Assembly: GCF_021462265.1 (NCBI RefSeq)
Contig: NZ_JAJONF010000003.1
Location: 310,001 to 374,000 of the forward strand
Length of the DNA: 64,000 bases
Origin: Streptomyces shenzhenensis
Lineage (GTDB): Bacteria > Actinomycetota > Actinomycetes > Streptomycetales > Streptomycetaceae
Direction: 5' to 3'
This document shows positions 1 to 11,149 of this stretch, one piece after another (the first letter of the stretch is position 1; each line of letters starts with the position of its first letter). Below the pieces are notes generated by a model. That model did not search any database. It was not told where the DNA came from and was given only the letters and a program-made list of their open reading frames with translations. Both the position numbers and the translations under genes were made by a program.

Positions 1-1
1 C

Positions 2-3000
2 GCCCAGGACCGTTCCTACGAGCAGACCATCAAGGTCGGCTCCTACGACTCCGGCACCCACAGCGCGATCAGCTTCGTCAACCACTGGGACACCGCCTGG
101 GACGCCAGCGGCGCCACCGTCACCGAGTCCCACCTGGACATTTTCGACACCTGGGCCGCCACCTGCACCGCCGAGCGTTTCGACGTCGCCCTGGTCACTG
201 CGGCGTGGAGTCCGGAGAGCGCCACCAGCTACCCGGGCCCCGCAAAGGGCTCCTCCATCGGCAACGTCACCCCGAGCGTGCCCAACGCCTGCGCCAACAC
301 CGCCGCCGACCGCACCGTCGGCGACTGGGTCCAGGTACCGCTGTCCACGTCCGCCGTCCAGGGCTGGTTCAGCGGCACCGCCGCCGACTACGGCCTCGCG
401 GTGTACGCCTCCACGAGCGACACCCTGCACTGGAAGCAGTTCGGCTCCTTCAACGACCCCGCGCTCGGCCCGCACATCCTGGTCACCTACACCGGCAACA
501 CCGCGCCGCAACTGTACGAGCAGTTCCCGGCCGACAACGCCGTCGAGTACACCACCACACCCGAGCTGACCGCCTGGGCCGGCGGCGCCAACTCCACCAG
601 CGGCTCCAGCAACCAGTACCTCTTCCGCGTCTACGACTCCAGCGGCACCAAGGTCGCCGACTCGGGTCTGGTCTCCACCGGTGACTGGACCGTGCCCGCG
701 GGCCAGCTGGCCTGGAACAAGAGCTACACGTGGACCGCGCAGGCGTACGACTCCTCGACCGGCCTGTACTCCACGGCGACGTCGTACGCGCTGTCCGTGG
801 AGGTCCCGCAGACCGTCATCACCTCCGGGCTGTCGCAGAACAGCAGCGACCACGGGTTCGACGCGACCAGCCGCAACTACACGACGAACGACACCGACGC
901 GTCGATCTCCACCGTCGGCCCCTCCCTGGACGTCGAGCGCGACTACAACTCCCGCGACCCGCGTTCGACGGGCGCGTTCGGTGCCGGTTGGTCGAGCATC
1001 TTCGACGCGAGGGCCGCCGAGCACTACACCGCCTCCGGCGCGGTCTCCAGCGTCCTGGTCACCTACCCCGACGGCTCCGAGGTCGGCTACGGCAAGAACA
1101 GCGACGGCACCTTCACGCCCGGCAACGGACGCTTCGCCACCTTCAAGTCGGTCACCGGCGGTTACACGCTGACCGACAAGGACGACACCGTCTACACCTT
1201 CACCCAGTCCCTCGGCTCCGGCGCCTACGGCCTGACTTCGGTCACCGACGCCAACGGCCGGTCCATGAACCTCACCTGGACCAGCGGCCACATCACCAAG
1301 ATGACGTCCGCCGTCTCCAACCGCTCCCTCAGCCTGACCTGGTCCACGCCCAGCGGCGCCTCGGCCGCGCACGTCGCCACCGTCACCACCGACCCCGTCA
1401 CCCCGGGCAACTCGTCCACCACCGAGACGTGGAACTACGGCTACACCGGTGACCAGCTCACCACCGTGTGCTCGCCGGTGTCGACCACCAAGTGCACCAC
1501 CTACGGCTACACCAGCGGCTCGCCGTACCAGACCGCCTCCCTCGACCTCGACCCGCACGCCTACTGGCCGCTGTCGGAATCCTCCGGCGCCACCACCGCC
1601 AAGGACGCCGTCGTCGCCAACGAGGGCACCACCGACGCCACCTACGAGAACGTCACCCCCGGCGGCACCGGCCCGCTGACCGGCTCCTCGGCCCCGGCCG
1701 CCACCTTCAACGGCACCACCTCCGACATCTCGCTGCCCAAGAACCTCGGCAACGACACCGACTCCGGCGCGATCTCGCTGTGGTTCAAGACGTCGGCGGG
1801 CCCGGGCGTGCTGTACTCCTATGCCTCCCAGCCGATCAGCTCGGGGCAGGCGGCCGGCTTCTACACGCCGTCCATCTACGTCGGCACCGACGGCAAGCTG
1901 AACGCCGAGTTCTGGTACAGCGGCGGCGCGAACCCGATCCAGACCTCCGCCTCGGTCGCCGACGGCAAGTGGCACCACGTGGTGCTGTCCGCCGCGGGCA
2001 ACTCGCAGACGCTGTACCTGGACAACACCAAGATCGGCTCGCGCACCGGCACCGTCTCCATCAAGAGCGCCACCGCCTTCGGCAAGAACCAGGTCTACAA
2101 CTACCTCGGCACCGGCTTCCTCGGCGGCGCCTGGCCGGACGAGCCGAACTACTCCACCTCGTCCTCGGCCGGTACCGCCAGCTACTTCACCGGCTCCATC
2201 GCCGACGTCGCCTGGTACAGCCGCCCGCTGGTCGCCGCCGACGTCAGCGACCTGTACAAGTTCGGCACCCACAGCACCAGCCTGCTGACCTCGATCAAGC
2301 GGCCGTCCGGCAAGACCTACGCCGCGATGGCGTACGACACCGACTCCACCGCGCTCACCCAGCTCACCGACGAGAACGGCGGTGTGTGGAAGCTCGGCAC
2401 GCCCACCGTCACCGGCTCCAGCGACACCTACCGCGGCGCGGTCCTCGGCGGCGCCCCGCTCCAGTACTACCGCCTCGGGGAAGCGGCGGGCGCCACCCAG
2501 GCACTGGACGAGGTGCGCGGCGGCAACGGCACGTACAGCGCGGTGACACTCGGCGCGAGCGGACCGTTCAGCGACCACACCACCGCCTCCTTCGACGGCA
2601 GCACCTCCTACGTCGAGGTGCCCGCCTCCTTGCTGCACGCGAAGAGCGACCGCAGCGTCGAGTTGTGGTTCAAGACCGCCGCGCAGGGCGTACTGATCGG
2701 CGACCAGTCCGTCGCCATCGCCGGCGCGACCTCCGCGTCCGGTACCTGGACGCCGGTGCTGTACGTCGGCAGCGACGGCAAGCTGCACGGCCACTTCTGG
2801 GCAGGCAGCGGCTCGGGCTCCGCGGCTTTCGGCTCCACCGGAACGGTCACCGACAACGCCTGGCACCACGTGGCGCTCACGGTGAGCGGTACCACCCAGA
2901 CGATGTACCTGGACGGCATCAAGCAGGCCGACTACACCGGCGCGCCCAACGACCAGTCCAACAGCCACGTCTACATCGGGGCCGGCTTCGCCAAGAGCTG

Positions 3001-6000
3001 GCTGGACACCCCCGGCGAAGTCAGCCACTTCAACGGGTCCATCGCCGAGGTGGCGTTCTACGGCACCGGCCTCACCCAGGACGACGTCGACGCCCACTTC
3101 GAGGCCGCCAAGGACTCCACCGGCCTGCTGCCGGTGAAGACGGTCCAGGTCACCACCCCGACCACCGCGACCACCACCTACACCTACGACGTCCTGCACG
3201 GCGACCGCGAACTGAGCGAGACCGACGCCCTCGGCAACACCACCCGCTTCGGCTACGACACCGCGGGCTTCGAGCACACCGTCACCGACCCCAACGGGGC
3301 GATGACCACCACCGGCCACGACGTCCGCGGCAACATCGTCTCCTCGACGACCTGCCAGGACCAGGCCGCCAACAAGTGCAACACCGAGTACTACACGTAC
3401 TACCCGGACGACACCACGGCCCAGCTGACCACCGCCGACCCGCGCAACGACCAGCTGCTTACCGAACGGGACGGCCGCTCCTCGTCCGCGACCGACAACA
3501 CGTACCTGACGTCGTACACGTACGACTCGGCGGGCAACCAGACCGCCGTCACCGGTCCCGCCGTCCCGGGCTTCCCGAACGGCCGCACCACCAGCACCGT
3601 GTACAGCGACGGCACCAGCGCCTACCCGTCGGCCGACGGTGGCGTGGTCCCGGCCGGTCTGCCGGTGAAGACCGTCAGCCCCGGCGGCGCGGTCAACCAG
3701 GTCTCCTACTACTCCGACGGCGACGTGGCCTCCACCACGGACGCCATCGGCCTGGTCACCTCGTACACCTACGACGGCCTCGGCCGGGTCGTCAGCCAGA
3801 AGGCGGTCTCCGACAGCTACCCGGCCGGCCTGGTCACGTCGTACAAGTACGACGCCGCCGACGAGGTGACCGAGGAGGACGACCCGCAGATCACCGACCG
3901 GGTCACCGGCGCCACCCACGCCGCGGTGACCAGCACGGTCTTCGACGACGACGGCAATGTCACCTCGCAGACCGTCGCCGACGCGCGGGGCGGTGACAAG
4001 TCCCGGACCCAGTCGTGGACCTACGACGCCTACGACCACGTCCTGACCGAGTCCGACGCCAACGCGGCCGAGGGCGCGAGCAACGGCAACACCACCACGT
4101 ACACCTACGACTCCTCCGGCAACCGCACGAAGGAGGTCGCGTCCAACGGCGACGAGACCCGCTACACCTACGACGCCGAGGGCAACCTGCTCACGCAGGG
4201 CCTGATGTACACGGGCGACCCGGTGAACCCGCAGACAGCGAGCCTGCTCACCGAACAGTCGCGCGCCTACGACCCCTCCGGCCGCCTCGCGTCCGTCACC
4301 GACGCCATGGGCAGCACCACGTCGTACACCTACACGGACGACGGCCTGCTCGCGACGGCGACGAAGAAGAACGCGGACGGCTCCAGCAGCTACGTCCTGG
4401 AGTCGGACTCCTACGACGCGGCCGGCAGCATGGTCTCCCAGACGACGGACAACGGCGAGACGGTCACCAACTACACGGTGGACGCGGCCTCCCGCACCAC
4501 CTCCACCACGGTCGACCCGACCGGCGTGGACCGCGTCACCAGCGTCTCGTACACCCCGGACGACCAGGTCGCCACCCAGAACGACCACGACTCCACCGGC
4601 TCCGACCGCACCGTCACCAGCACCTACGACGACATGGGCAACCTCCTCAGCGAGACGCTGTACGGAGACGCCTCCGGTCACCCCGCGGGCTGGTGGAAGC
4701 TGAACCAGACCTCCGGCCGGACGGTCACGGACTCCTCCGGCACCGGCAACACCGCGACCGCGGGAAGCGGTGTGACCTGGTCGGACGACGCCGCGCAGTT
4801 CAGCGGCGACACCTCCGGCAACGGCGACCTCGTCGCCACCAACGGCCCGGTCCTGGACACCACCGCCTCCTACACCGTCTCGGCGTGGGTGAAACTGCAC
4901 GACACCTCCACCTTCCGGACCTTCGTCGCGCAGGGCGGCACCAACCGGTCCTCCTTCTACCTGCAGTACGCGTCCAGCCAGGGCGTCTACCGCCTCATCT
5001 CGCCCAGCCAGGACTCCTCCGGCACCCCGTCCGCGTACTACAACGCGTACGCCGCCAGCGCCCCGGCGCTGGACACCTGGACCCAGTTGGTCGGCGTCTT
5101 CGACGCGTCGACCGGCACCATGAGCCTGTACGTCAACGGCTCCCTGGCGGGCACCGCCTCCAACACCTCACCGTGGACCGGCTCCGGTCCGCTGTCCGTC
5201 GGCGGCGCGAAGACCGCCGGCGGCGCCGTCGCCAACGTCGTCAACGGAGCGGCCAGCAACGTCCAGACCTACCAGCGCGCACTCTCCGCCGCCGAGATCT
5301 CCTCCCTCTACGGCAAGGGCCGTTCAGGCGGCACCGTCGGCTCGTCCGACGAGCAGACCACCAAGTGGACGTACGACAAGCGCGGCCTGCCGACGTCCAT
5401 GACGGACGCCGACACCAACACGACCAACTACGCCTACGACGAGGCGGGCAACCTCGCGGTCACCACCGCGCCGGCCGTGCAGGCGGAGGCCGACGGCACC
5501 AATCCGGTGTCCGTGCGCCCGGTGACCACCTCCGGCTTCAACACCTTCGGCGAGGCCGTCGAGGAGCAGGACCCGGACGGCAACACCACCGACACCGCCT
5601 ATGACGCGGACGGCAACAAGGTCTCCGAGACCCTGCCGTCGTACACCCCGGCGGGGGCGTCCTCGCCGAATGCGGGCACGACGGTGTGGACGTACGACAG
5701 CCAGGGCAACCAGACCTCGGTCACCACCCCGGGCGGCAAGACGACGTCGTACCTGTACGACCAGATGGGCGACCTCGCCCAGATCACCGAGCCGGACACC
5801 ACCAAGACGCATGCCACCTACGACATGGCGGGCGACCAGCTGACGGCGACGGACGGCACCGGCGCCCAGACCCAGGCGACGTACGACTACCTGGGCCGCC
5901 AGCTGACCCAGACCACCCTGGAGCGCTACCCGGCGACGCGCACGCTGACGTCGCGCTCCTCCTACGCGGTCACTTCCGGTAACCCGTACGGTGCGCACCT

Positions 6001-9000
6001 GTCCTCCCAGACGTCGCCGGGCGGGGTGACGACGTCATACGGCTACAACCGGGCCGGTGACACCACCTCGGTCACGGACGGCGCGGGCAACACCACCCGC
6101 TACACCTACGACTTCGAGGGCAACCAGCAGAAGACGATCCTGGCCGACAACAGCTACACGCAGACGGACTACAACGCAGCCGGCAACCCTGCGCAGGTCA
6201 CGCAGTACGACGCGAACGGCACCGTCCTCGCGCAGTCCTCGACGGGCTACGACGGCGTCGGCAACGTCACCTCGGTCACGGACGCGCGCCAGCACACCAG
6301 CCACTTCACCTACGACGCGGCGGGCACGGTCACCCAGGAGATCCAGCCGGTCGACGACACGACGTCGATCACGACGACGTTCGGCTACGACGCGGCCGGT
6401 AACCGTACCCGGTTCACCGACGGCCGCGGCAACTCCTGGCGCTACACGTACACGCCGTGGGGCCAGCAGGAGAAGGTGATCGAGCCGACGACGGCGCAGT
6501 ACACGTCGGCGACGGACTCGACGACGACCTACGCGTACGACGGCGACGGCCAGCTGACCAACGTGACGCTGCCCGGCGGCGTGACCACGTCCCTGTCCTA
6601 CGACTCCGTCGGCCAGCTCAAGTCGATGTCCGGCTCCGGCGCCGACGCGGCGACGGCCACACGCAGCTTCAGCTACGACGCCGACGGCCGCGTCCTGTCG
6701 GCGGACACGGCCGAGGCGGGCACCACGGGCGCGGCCGACCACCAGACGGCCACGCACGACGCCTTCAGCTACGACGACCGAGGCGATCTGCTGTCGACGT
6801 CCGGCTCGGCGGGCTCGTCGAGCTTCACGTACAACGACGACAGCCAGATGCTGTCCCGTACGGACGCGGCGGGCACGACGAGCTACGGCTACGACACGGC
6901 GGGTCGGCTGTCGTCGCTGAACGACGCGGCGACCGGCACACAGCTGACGTATTCGTACGACAACCTGAACGAGCTGTCGTCCATCAAGTACGGCTCGACG
7001 GGCCAGACCAGGTCCTTCGGCTACAACAGCGCGCACGAACTGACCAGCGACACCCTGGTGCAGGGCGCGTCCACGCTGGCGAGTTTCGCCTACGACTACG
7101 ACAAGAACGGCAACCTGACGTCGAAGACGACGACGGGCGTGACGGGCGCGTCGGCGAACACATACGCCTACGACTACGCGAACCGCCTGACGTCGTGGAA
7201 CAACGGCACCACGACCACCGCCTACGCGTACGACGCGTCGGGCAACCGGATCCGCAACGGCGCGAACGTGTACACGTACGACGCCCGTGACGAGTTGACC
7301 TCGGACGGCGTGAACTCGTACGCGTACTCGGCACGCGGCACGATGACGCAGCAGTCGTCGACATCGGGCACGGTCGCCCTGCAGGCGGACGCGTTCGGCG
7401 GCCAGGTGGTGGCAGGCTCCCAGTCGTACACCCTGGACGCGCTGGGCCGGAACATCACGGACACGGGCGGGGGTTCGTCGCGGACGTTCGCCTACTCGGG
7501 CGCGGACAACACGATCGCCTCGGACGGCGACACCACGTACACCTACGATCCCGCGGGCTCAGTGGTCGGCATCAAGCCGTCCGGCGGGACCGCGGTCCTG
7601 GCCCTGACGGACCAGCACGCGGACGTGGTCGGCACGTTCACGTCGGGCGCGACGACTCTCTCCGGCTCCCAGTCCTACGACCCGCTGGGCAAGGTGCTGT
7701 CGACGTCACTGCTCGCCGGCCACCTGGGCTTCCAGTCCGGCTGGACCGAACCGGGCACCGGCGACGTGGGCACGGCGTCGCGCTGGTACGACCCGGGAAC
7801 GGGCCAGTTCCTCAACAAGGACAGCGTGTCGCTGGACGCGACGCCCAACTCGGTGTCCGCGAACCCCTTCGCCTACGTCGACGACAACCCGATGGCGGGC
7901 ACGGACGAGTCCGGTCAGTGCTCGATGTGGGACTTGGTGTGCGGTGCGGAGAAGGCCGTGCACCACATCTCGCACGCCTACCACGCGGCCAAGCGGGCGG
8001 CGACGCACGTGTACCACCGGGCCAAGGCGGCGGTGCACCGGGTGGTCAAGAGGGTCAGGCACATGGTGCGCAAGGCCGTGCACCACGTGCGGGACGTGTA
8101 CCGCGCCTCGGTGCGCTACACGCATCGCGTCTACCACTACGCGGTCCGGCACGTCAGACGCGCCTATCACTACGCGGTGCATGAAATGCACTCCGCTTAC
8201 CACAAGGTCTCGCGTGCCGTGCACCGTGTGGTGCACGCGGCGAAGGAAGCCCTGCACCACGTCGCCCACCAGGTGCGGAAGGCGGCGCACGCGTTGGCTC
8301 ATGTGGCGCGGACGGCGTATCACGCGACGGTGACGGCGGCGAAGGCGACCGAGAAGTTCGTCAAGCATCACGAAGCGGCGATCGCCTCGATCGTGGTGTC
8401 CACGGTGGTGTTCGCGGGCTGTGAGGCGGCGACGGCGGGTGTGGGCACGATCGGGTGCGCGGCATTGGCGGGTGCGGCCGGCTCTTTGACCGAGCAGGGC
8501 TTCAAGTGCGCTGACAACGGTGGCGACGACTGCAGCGTGGGCGCGTTCGCGGGTTCGGCCGTCGAGGGCATGGCCGCGGGCGTGGCCGGCGGCGCGCTGG
8601 GCGAGCTGGGCGGCCAACTGCTGGCGAAGGCGGCGCCGAAGGCGATGAGCGCGGTGGGCGGCCTGTTCGGGAAGGGAGCGGCGGAGGCCGGGGAATCCGC
8701 CGCGGCGGACGCGACGGACGAGGCGGCCACGACCGGCGAGGCGGAGGCGGCGAGCACGCGGGCGCAGTCGCATTCGGATGAGCCGGCGGCGGAGGAGTCA
8801 GGCGGTTCACGGCCGAGGTGTGAGGGCAAACCCCACAGCTTCACCGGTTCGACCCGGGTGTTGATGGCGGACGGCACGACGAAGGCCATCGACCAGGTCA
8901 AGGTCGGCGACACGATCGCGAACTCGGTGCCGGGCGTGGCGGGTACGGAGGCGCACCAGGTCACCGCGGTGATCGTCACGTACACCGACCACGACTTCGT

Positions 9001-9904
9001 GGACCTGACCGTCAAGCGGGCGGCGTCCGAGCCGACGGCCAAGTCCACGGTGAAGGCAGGCGCGAAGGCGCTGGCCGGAAAGATCGCCAAGAAGGCGGCG
9101 CGAAAGGCGGCGTTCGGCCTGGCGGCGTCGGCGGCGGTGCTGGGCGCGCTGTCGGCGGGCCACGGCCACGGCGCTGCCGACCAGCCGGCGACGACGGCGA
9201 CGATGGCCGCGGTCAGCCAGGCGGGCACGGCCCACCACACCAAGGCTGCGGCAGCGGAGAACACCGGGAACGGGGACGCGCGTCTGACGACGACGTTCCA
9301 CCACCCCTTCTACGACGAGACCCGGTCGGCCTTCGTCCAGGCCAAGGACCTCAGGACCGGCGACGTCCTCCAGACTCCGACCGGCACGGCCCAGGTCACC
9401 GGTGTGCGCCTGTACCACGCGCACACCACGACCTACGACCTCACCGTTGGCACCCTCCACACGTACTATGTGCAGGCTGGGTCGATCCCCGTCCTGGTTC
9501 ACAACGACAACGCGCGCAAACCGCAAGCCTGCCAGCTTCCGCTGTTCGTACTGCGAGACGGAGAAGTCGCTTCGCCGAGCCAGATGGCTGTTAGTCGTGG
9601 CGGGCCGACGGCGAAGAAGACTGTCCCCAGTACGATTCGAGATGCGATGGTCGCCAAAGCGCAGGCAGAGGGTGAAGGTGTTCTGCAGTGCTGGCGCTGC
9701 GGAATGAAAACTACCAACCCGGACAACGTCCAGATAGGTCATGTCAATGTGCCCAGGAGTAAGGGCGGAAACCTGGAGCCGGAGAACCTGTGCATAGAGG
9801 GTGCCGCGTGCAATAGCAGCGCCCAGAACCGAGGTGCTCCCACCAAGGGGAAGTCATGTGCCGAAAGGGGAGGCTGCGGTGCCGGCTTCGGAAGATTCGA
9901 CTAA
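2..9904 (+). CDS. RHS/YD-repeat polymorphic toxin with Hint domain and HNH nuclease tip (5' partial)
   Basis: The frame is open from base 2, so the real start is outside the window; 3,300 residues are visible. In order (nucleotides): DNRLRE-type beta domain (2-520), DUF6531-like RHS entry (about 850-1200), two LamG-like domains (1540-2265, 2430-3100), YD repeats, a third LamG-like domain (4675-5315), more YD repeats to about 7600, and the RHS core motif (WYDPGTGQFLNKD, about 7785-7825). A His/Lys/Arg-rich linker (7950-8340) and a Gly/Ala hydrophobic stretch (8370-8690) follow. A Hint autoprocessing domain runs 8815-9510, ending in the VLVHN motif. The tip is an HNH nuclease: CxxC (CWRC), IGHV, NLEPENLC. 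Known family role: the RHS shell encapsulates a C-terminal toxin delivered to competitors; Hint releases it. The HNH target (DNA) is inferred. Confidence 0.93.
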   Translation, partial: AQDRSYEQTIKVGSYDSGTHSAISFVNHWDTAWDASGATVTESHLDIFDTWAATCTAERFDVALVTAAWSPESATSYPGPAKGSSIGNVTPSVPNACANTAADRTVGDWVQVPLSTSAVQGWFSGTAADYGLAVYASTSDTLHWKQFGSFNDPALGPHILVTYTGNTAPQLYEQFPADNAVEYTTTPELTAWAGGANSTSGSSNQYLFRVYDSSGTKVADSGLVSTGDWTVPAGQLAWNKSYTWTAQAYDSSTGLYSTATSYALSVEVPQTVITSGLSQNSSDHGFDATSRNYTTNDTDASISTVGPSLDVERDYNSRDPRSTGAFGAGWSSIFDARAAEHYTASGAVSSVLVTYPDGSEVGYGKNSDGTFTPGNGRFATFKSVTGGYTLTDKDDTVYTFTQSLGSGAYGLTSVTDANGRSMNLTWTSGHITKMTSAVSNRSLSLTWSTPSGASAAHVATVTTDPVTPGNSSTTETWNYGYTGDQLTTVCSPVSTTKCTTYGYTSGSPYQTASLDLDPHAYWPLSESSGATTAKDAVVANEGTTDATYENVTPGGTGPLTGSSAPAATFNGTTSDISLPKNLGNDTDSGAISLWFKTSAGPGVLYSYASQPISSGQAAGFYTPSIYVGTDGKLNAEFWYSGGANPIQTSASVADGKWHHVVLSAAGNSQTLYLDNTKIGSRTGTVSIKSATAFGKNQVYNYLGTGFLGGAWPDEPNYSTSSSAGTASYFTGSIADVAWYSRPLVAADVSDLYKFGTHSTSLLTSIKRPSGKTYAAMAYDTDSTALTQLTDENGGVWKLGTPTVTGSSDTYRGAVLGGAPLQYYRLGEAAGATQALDEVRGGNGTYSAVTLGASGPFSDHTTASFDGSTSYVEVPASLLHAKSDRSVELWFKTAAQGVLIGDQSVAIAGATSASGTWTPVLYVGSDGKLHGHFWAGSGSGSAAFGSTGTVTDNAWHHVALTVSGTTQTMYLDGIKQADYTGAPNDQSNSHVYIGAGFAKSWLDTPGEVSHFNGSIAEVAFYGTGLTQDDVDAHFEAAKDSTGLLPVKTVQVTTPTTATTTYTYDVLHGDRELSETDALGNTTRFGYDTAGFEHTVTDPNGAMTTTGHDVRGNIVSSTTCQDQAANKCNTEYYTYYPDDTTAQLTTADPRNDQLLTERDGRSSSATDNTYLTSYTYDSAGNQTAVTGPAVPGFPNGRTTSTVYSDGTSAYPSADGGVVPAGLPVKTVSPGGAVNQVSYYSDGDVASTTDAIGLVTSYTYDGLGRVVSQKAVSDSYPAGLVTSYKYDAADEVTEEDDPQITDRVTGATHAAVTSTVFDDDGNVTSQTVADARGGDKSRTQSWTYDAYDHVLTESDANAAEGASNGNTTTYTYDSSGNRTKEVASNGDETRYTYDAEGNLLTQGLMYTGDPVNPQTASLLTEQSRAYDPSGRLASVTDAMGSTTSYTYTDDGLLATATKKNADGSSSYVLESDSYDAAGSMVSQTTDNGETVTNYTVDAASRTTSTTVDPTGVDRVTSVSYTPDDQVATQNDHDSTGSDRTVTSTYDDMGNLLSETLYGDASGHPAGWWKLNQTSGRTVTDSSGTGNTATAGSGVTWSDDAAQFSGDTSGNGDLVATNGPVLDTTASYTVSAWVKLHDTSTFRTFVAQGGTNRSSFYLQYASSQGVYRLISPSQDSSGTPSAYYNAYAASAPALDTWTQLVGVFDASTGTMSLYVNGSLAGTASNTSPWTGSGPLSVGGAKTAGGAVANVVNGAASNVQTYQRALSAAEISSLYGKGRSGGTVGSSDEQTTKWTYDKRGLPTSMTDADTNTTNYAYDEAGNLAVTTAPAVQAEADGTNPVSVRPVTTSGFNTFGEAVEEQDPDGNTTDTAYDADGNKVSETLPSYTPAGASSPNAGTTVWTYDSQGNQTSVTTPGGKTTSYLYDQMGDLAQITEPDTTKTHATYDMAGDQLTATDGTGAQTQATYDYLGRQLTQTTLERYPATRTLTSRSSYAVTSGNPYGAHLSSQTSPGGVTTSYGYNRAGDTTSVTDGAGNTTRYTYDFEGNQQKTILADNSYTQTDYNAAGNPAQVTQYDANGTVLAQSSTGYDGVGNVTSVTDARQHTSHFTYDAAGTVTQEIQPVDDTTSITTTFGYDAAGNRTRFTDGRGNSWRYTYTPWGQQEKVIEPTTAQYTSATDSTTTYAYDGDGQLTNVTLPGGVTTSLSYDSVGQLKSMSGSGADAATATRSFSYDADGRVLSADTAEAGTTGAADHQTATHDAFSYDDRGDLLSTSGSAGSSSFTYNDDSQMLSRTDAAGTTSYGYDTAGRLSSLNDAATGTQLTYSYDNLNELSSIKYGSTGQTRSFGYNSAHELTSDTLVQGASTLASFAYDYDKNGNLTSKTTTGVTGASANTYAYDYANRLTSWNNGTTTTAYAYDASGNRIRNGANVYTYDARDELTSDGVNSYAYSARGTMTQQSSTSGTVALQADAFGGQVVAGSQSYTLDALGRNITDTGGGSSRTFAYSGADNTIASDGDTTYTYDPAGSVVGIKPSGGTAVLALTDQHADVVGTFTSGATTLSGSQSYDPLGKVLSTSLLAGHLGFQSGWTEPGTGDVGTASRWYDPGTGQFLNKDSVSLDATPNSVSANPFAYVDDNPMAGTDESGQCSMWDLVCGAEKAVHHISHAYHAAKRAATHVYHRAKAAVHRVVKRVRHMVRKAVHHVRDVYRASVRYTHRVYHYAVRHVRRAYHYAVHEMHSAYHKVSRAVHRVVHAAKEALHHVAHQVRKAAHALAHVARTAYHATVTAAKATEKFVKHHEAAIASIVVSTVVFAGCEAATAGVGTIGCAALAGAAGSLTEQGFKCADNGGDDCSVGAFAGSAVEGMAAGVAGGALGELGGQLLAKAAPKAMSAVGGLFGKGAAEAGESAAADATDEAATTGEAEAASTRAQSHSDEPAAEESGGSRPRCEGKPHSFTGSTRVLMADGTTKAIDQVKVGDTIANSVPGVAGTEAHQVTAVIVTYTDHDFVDLTVKRAASEPTAKSTVKAGAKALAGKIAKKAARKAAFGLAASAAVLGALSAGHGHGAADQPATTATMAAVSQAGTAHHTKAAAAENTGNGDARLTTTFHHPFYDETRSAFVQAKDLRTGDVLQTPTGTAQVTGVRLYHAHTTTYDLTVGTLHTYYVQAGSIPVLVHNDNARKPQACQLPLFVLRDGEVASPSQMAVSRGGPTAKKTVPSTIRDAMVAKAQAEGEGVLQCWRCGMKTTNPDNVQIGHVNVPRSKGGNLEPENLCIEGAACNSSAQNRGAPTKGKSCAERGGCGAGFGRFD

Positions 9905-10364
9905 CTGCAGCAGCTTCACTGGGATTCGACTCAAGGTGGAGTCCCAACAGGGGGCCACTGCCGATGAAGTGGTGGCCGTCACCTCAGTGAGCGATGGTCA
10001 CTACCTTGTCTGTCTGTCACCTGGATTTTTCAGGGGCATCGCCGCTGGTGATGTGATCGCGTACGACGAGTGCAATAAGAGCGCGAAGGTAGTCGAGCGG
10101 GGTGGGAACGTTGCCGTACAAGTGTTCCACGTGGGAATTCCTGGCGATATCGTCGAATCCCTCAAGAAGAACGCGATGCAGATTGGTGGACGAATCGACG
10201 GTGAGCTTGAGTCGCTCTTGGTTCTGACGTTTCCGGTCGGCGTCGGTTTTCCAGCGATCGAGTCACTTTTGGCCGCGCTTCCCACGGATGGGGTGGAGTG
10301 GGAATATGGAAACGTGTTTGACGAGCAGGGAGAGCCTCTCGCCTGGTGGGAGGACACAACCTGA
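9879..10364 (+). CDS. DUF4265-like immunity protein for the HNH toxin
   Basis: A 161-residue soluble protein overlapping the 3' end of the RHS toxin gene in another frame. The GTG at 9879 is chosen because GGGGAGG sits five bases upstream; an alternative GTG at 9858 also has an AAGGGGAAG site. The C-terminal half (LLVLTFPVGVGFPAIESLL) is the pattern I associate with DUF4265, a family often found beside contact-dependent toxins. Position directly after the toxin tip and translational coupling indicate an immunity role that neutralises the HNH nuclease in the producer. Neutralisation is inferred from position. Confidence 0.8.
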   Translation: MPASEDSTNCSSFTGIRLKVESQQGATADEVVAVTSVSDGHYLVCLSPGFFRGIAAGDVIAYDECNKSAKVVERGGNVAVQVFHVGIPGDIVESLKKNAMQIGGRIDGELESLLVLTFPVGVGFPAIESLLAALPTDGVEWEYGNVFDEQGEPLAWWEDTT

Positions 10365-10392
10365 CTCACGAGGTATCGGAGATGACGGTGAT

Positions 10393-11016
10393 TCAGAGCT
10401 GCTCCCTCTGGCCCCGATGCCGTTTCTCCAGGGACGCGGCCGCGGCATCGGCCACGTCCGTCCTGGGGCCCGCCACACAGGACTCCAGAAACGTATGGAC
10501 TCGGTCACCGGGCCATTCTGTGGCCCCGACCGCGGCCCAGTAGCGCAACCCGTCATACGGATCCAGCGGATCGAGGAAGTCCAGGAGGCGGTCGACGCTC
10601 CCGGCGTCCAGGACCGCGTGCAATGCGGCGATGGCGCGAAGGGCACCGTCGACAAGCGATGGATCTCCACGATCTAGACACCATTCCAGCGGGGCTGCGA
10701 AACCGTCTTGAGGGCTTCGCAGCCGTACGATTGAGTCCCCCAGGGCCAGGTACAGCGCGGTGGCGTCCGTGGGTTCCTGGGCTAGTTCAGTCAGGAACCC
10801 GATGGCGGGCCGGTAGCCGCATGCCCCGAGGGCCATGATCATTTCGTACTGGGTTTCCCAGGTGCGGCGGTCGCCGATCTCGTGTTGGAGCGCGTGCAGC
10901 AGCGCCGGGCCCGCCGTCTCATTCGCCAGTTTGCCAAGTCGCTTCGCGGCCGAACGACGTTTCGCCGATGCTCTGTCGCTGAGCTGAAGGAGTGCCTTTT
11001 CCAAGGTCAGTGCCAT
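10393..11016 (-). CDS. HEAT-repeat protein, convergent with the immunity gene
   Basis: A 207-residue alpha-helical protein with repeated helical pairs (for example AAKRLGKLANETAGPALLHAL, YEMIMALGACGYRPAIGFL, VDGALRAIAALHAVL) typical of HEAT/ARM solenoids. The ATG at 11016 is preferred over an upstream in-frame ATG because AGGAGG lies seven bases before it. It has no catalytic motif. HEAT-type proteins are used as immunity proteins or scaffolds near polymorphic toxins, but here it is transcribed against the toxin, so its role is unknown. It ends 29 bp from the DUF4265 gene. Confidence 0.7.
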   Translation of the reverse strand: MALTLEKALLQLSDRASAKRRSAAKRLGKLANETAGPALLHALQHEIGDRRTWETQYEMIMALGACGYRPAIGFLTELAQEPTDATALYLALGDSIVRLRSPQDGFAAPLEWCLDRGDPSLVDGALRAIAALHAVLDAGSVDRLLDFLDPLDPYDGLRYWAAVGATEWPGDRVHTFLESCVAGPRTDVADAAAASLEKRHRGQREQL

Positions 11017-11149
11017 CGTCCGTCCTCCTGAGGGTACTCGCCTGTGCGTCAAACGCTAGACGATGTGGAAAGCGGGCCACGGCGCGGTCGATCAGTCAGC
11101 GACGCGGGCTCGGTCCATTGCGCAAGGTGGCCCAGGATGCTGAGAACTG

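Noticed and set aside
1468..3996. An 842-codon plus-strand frame inside the RHS gene
   Set aside because: Composition (Arg/His/Leu/Gln repeats) is a frame shadow of YD and LamG sequence; no ribosome site or domain.
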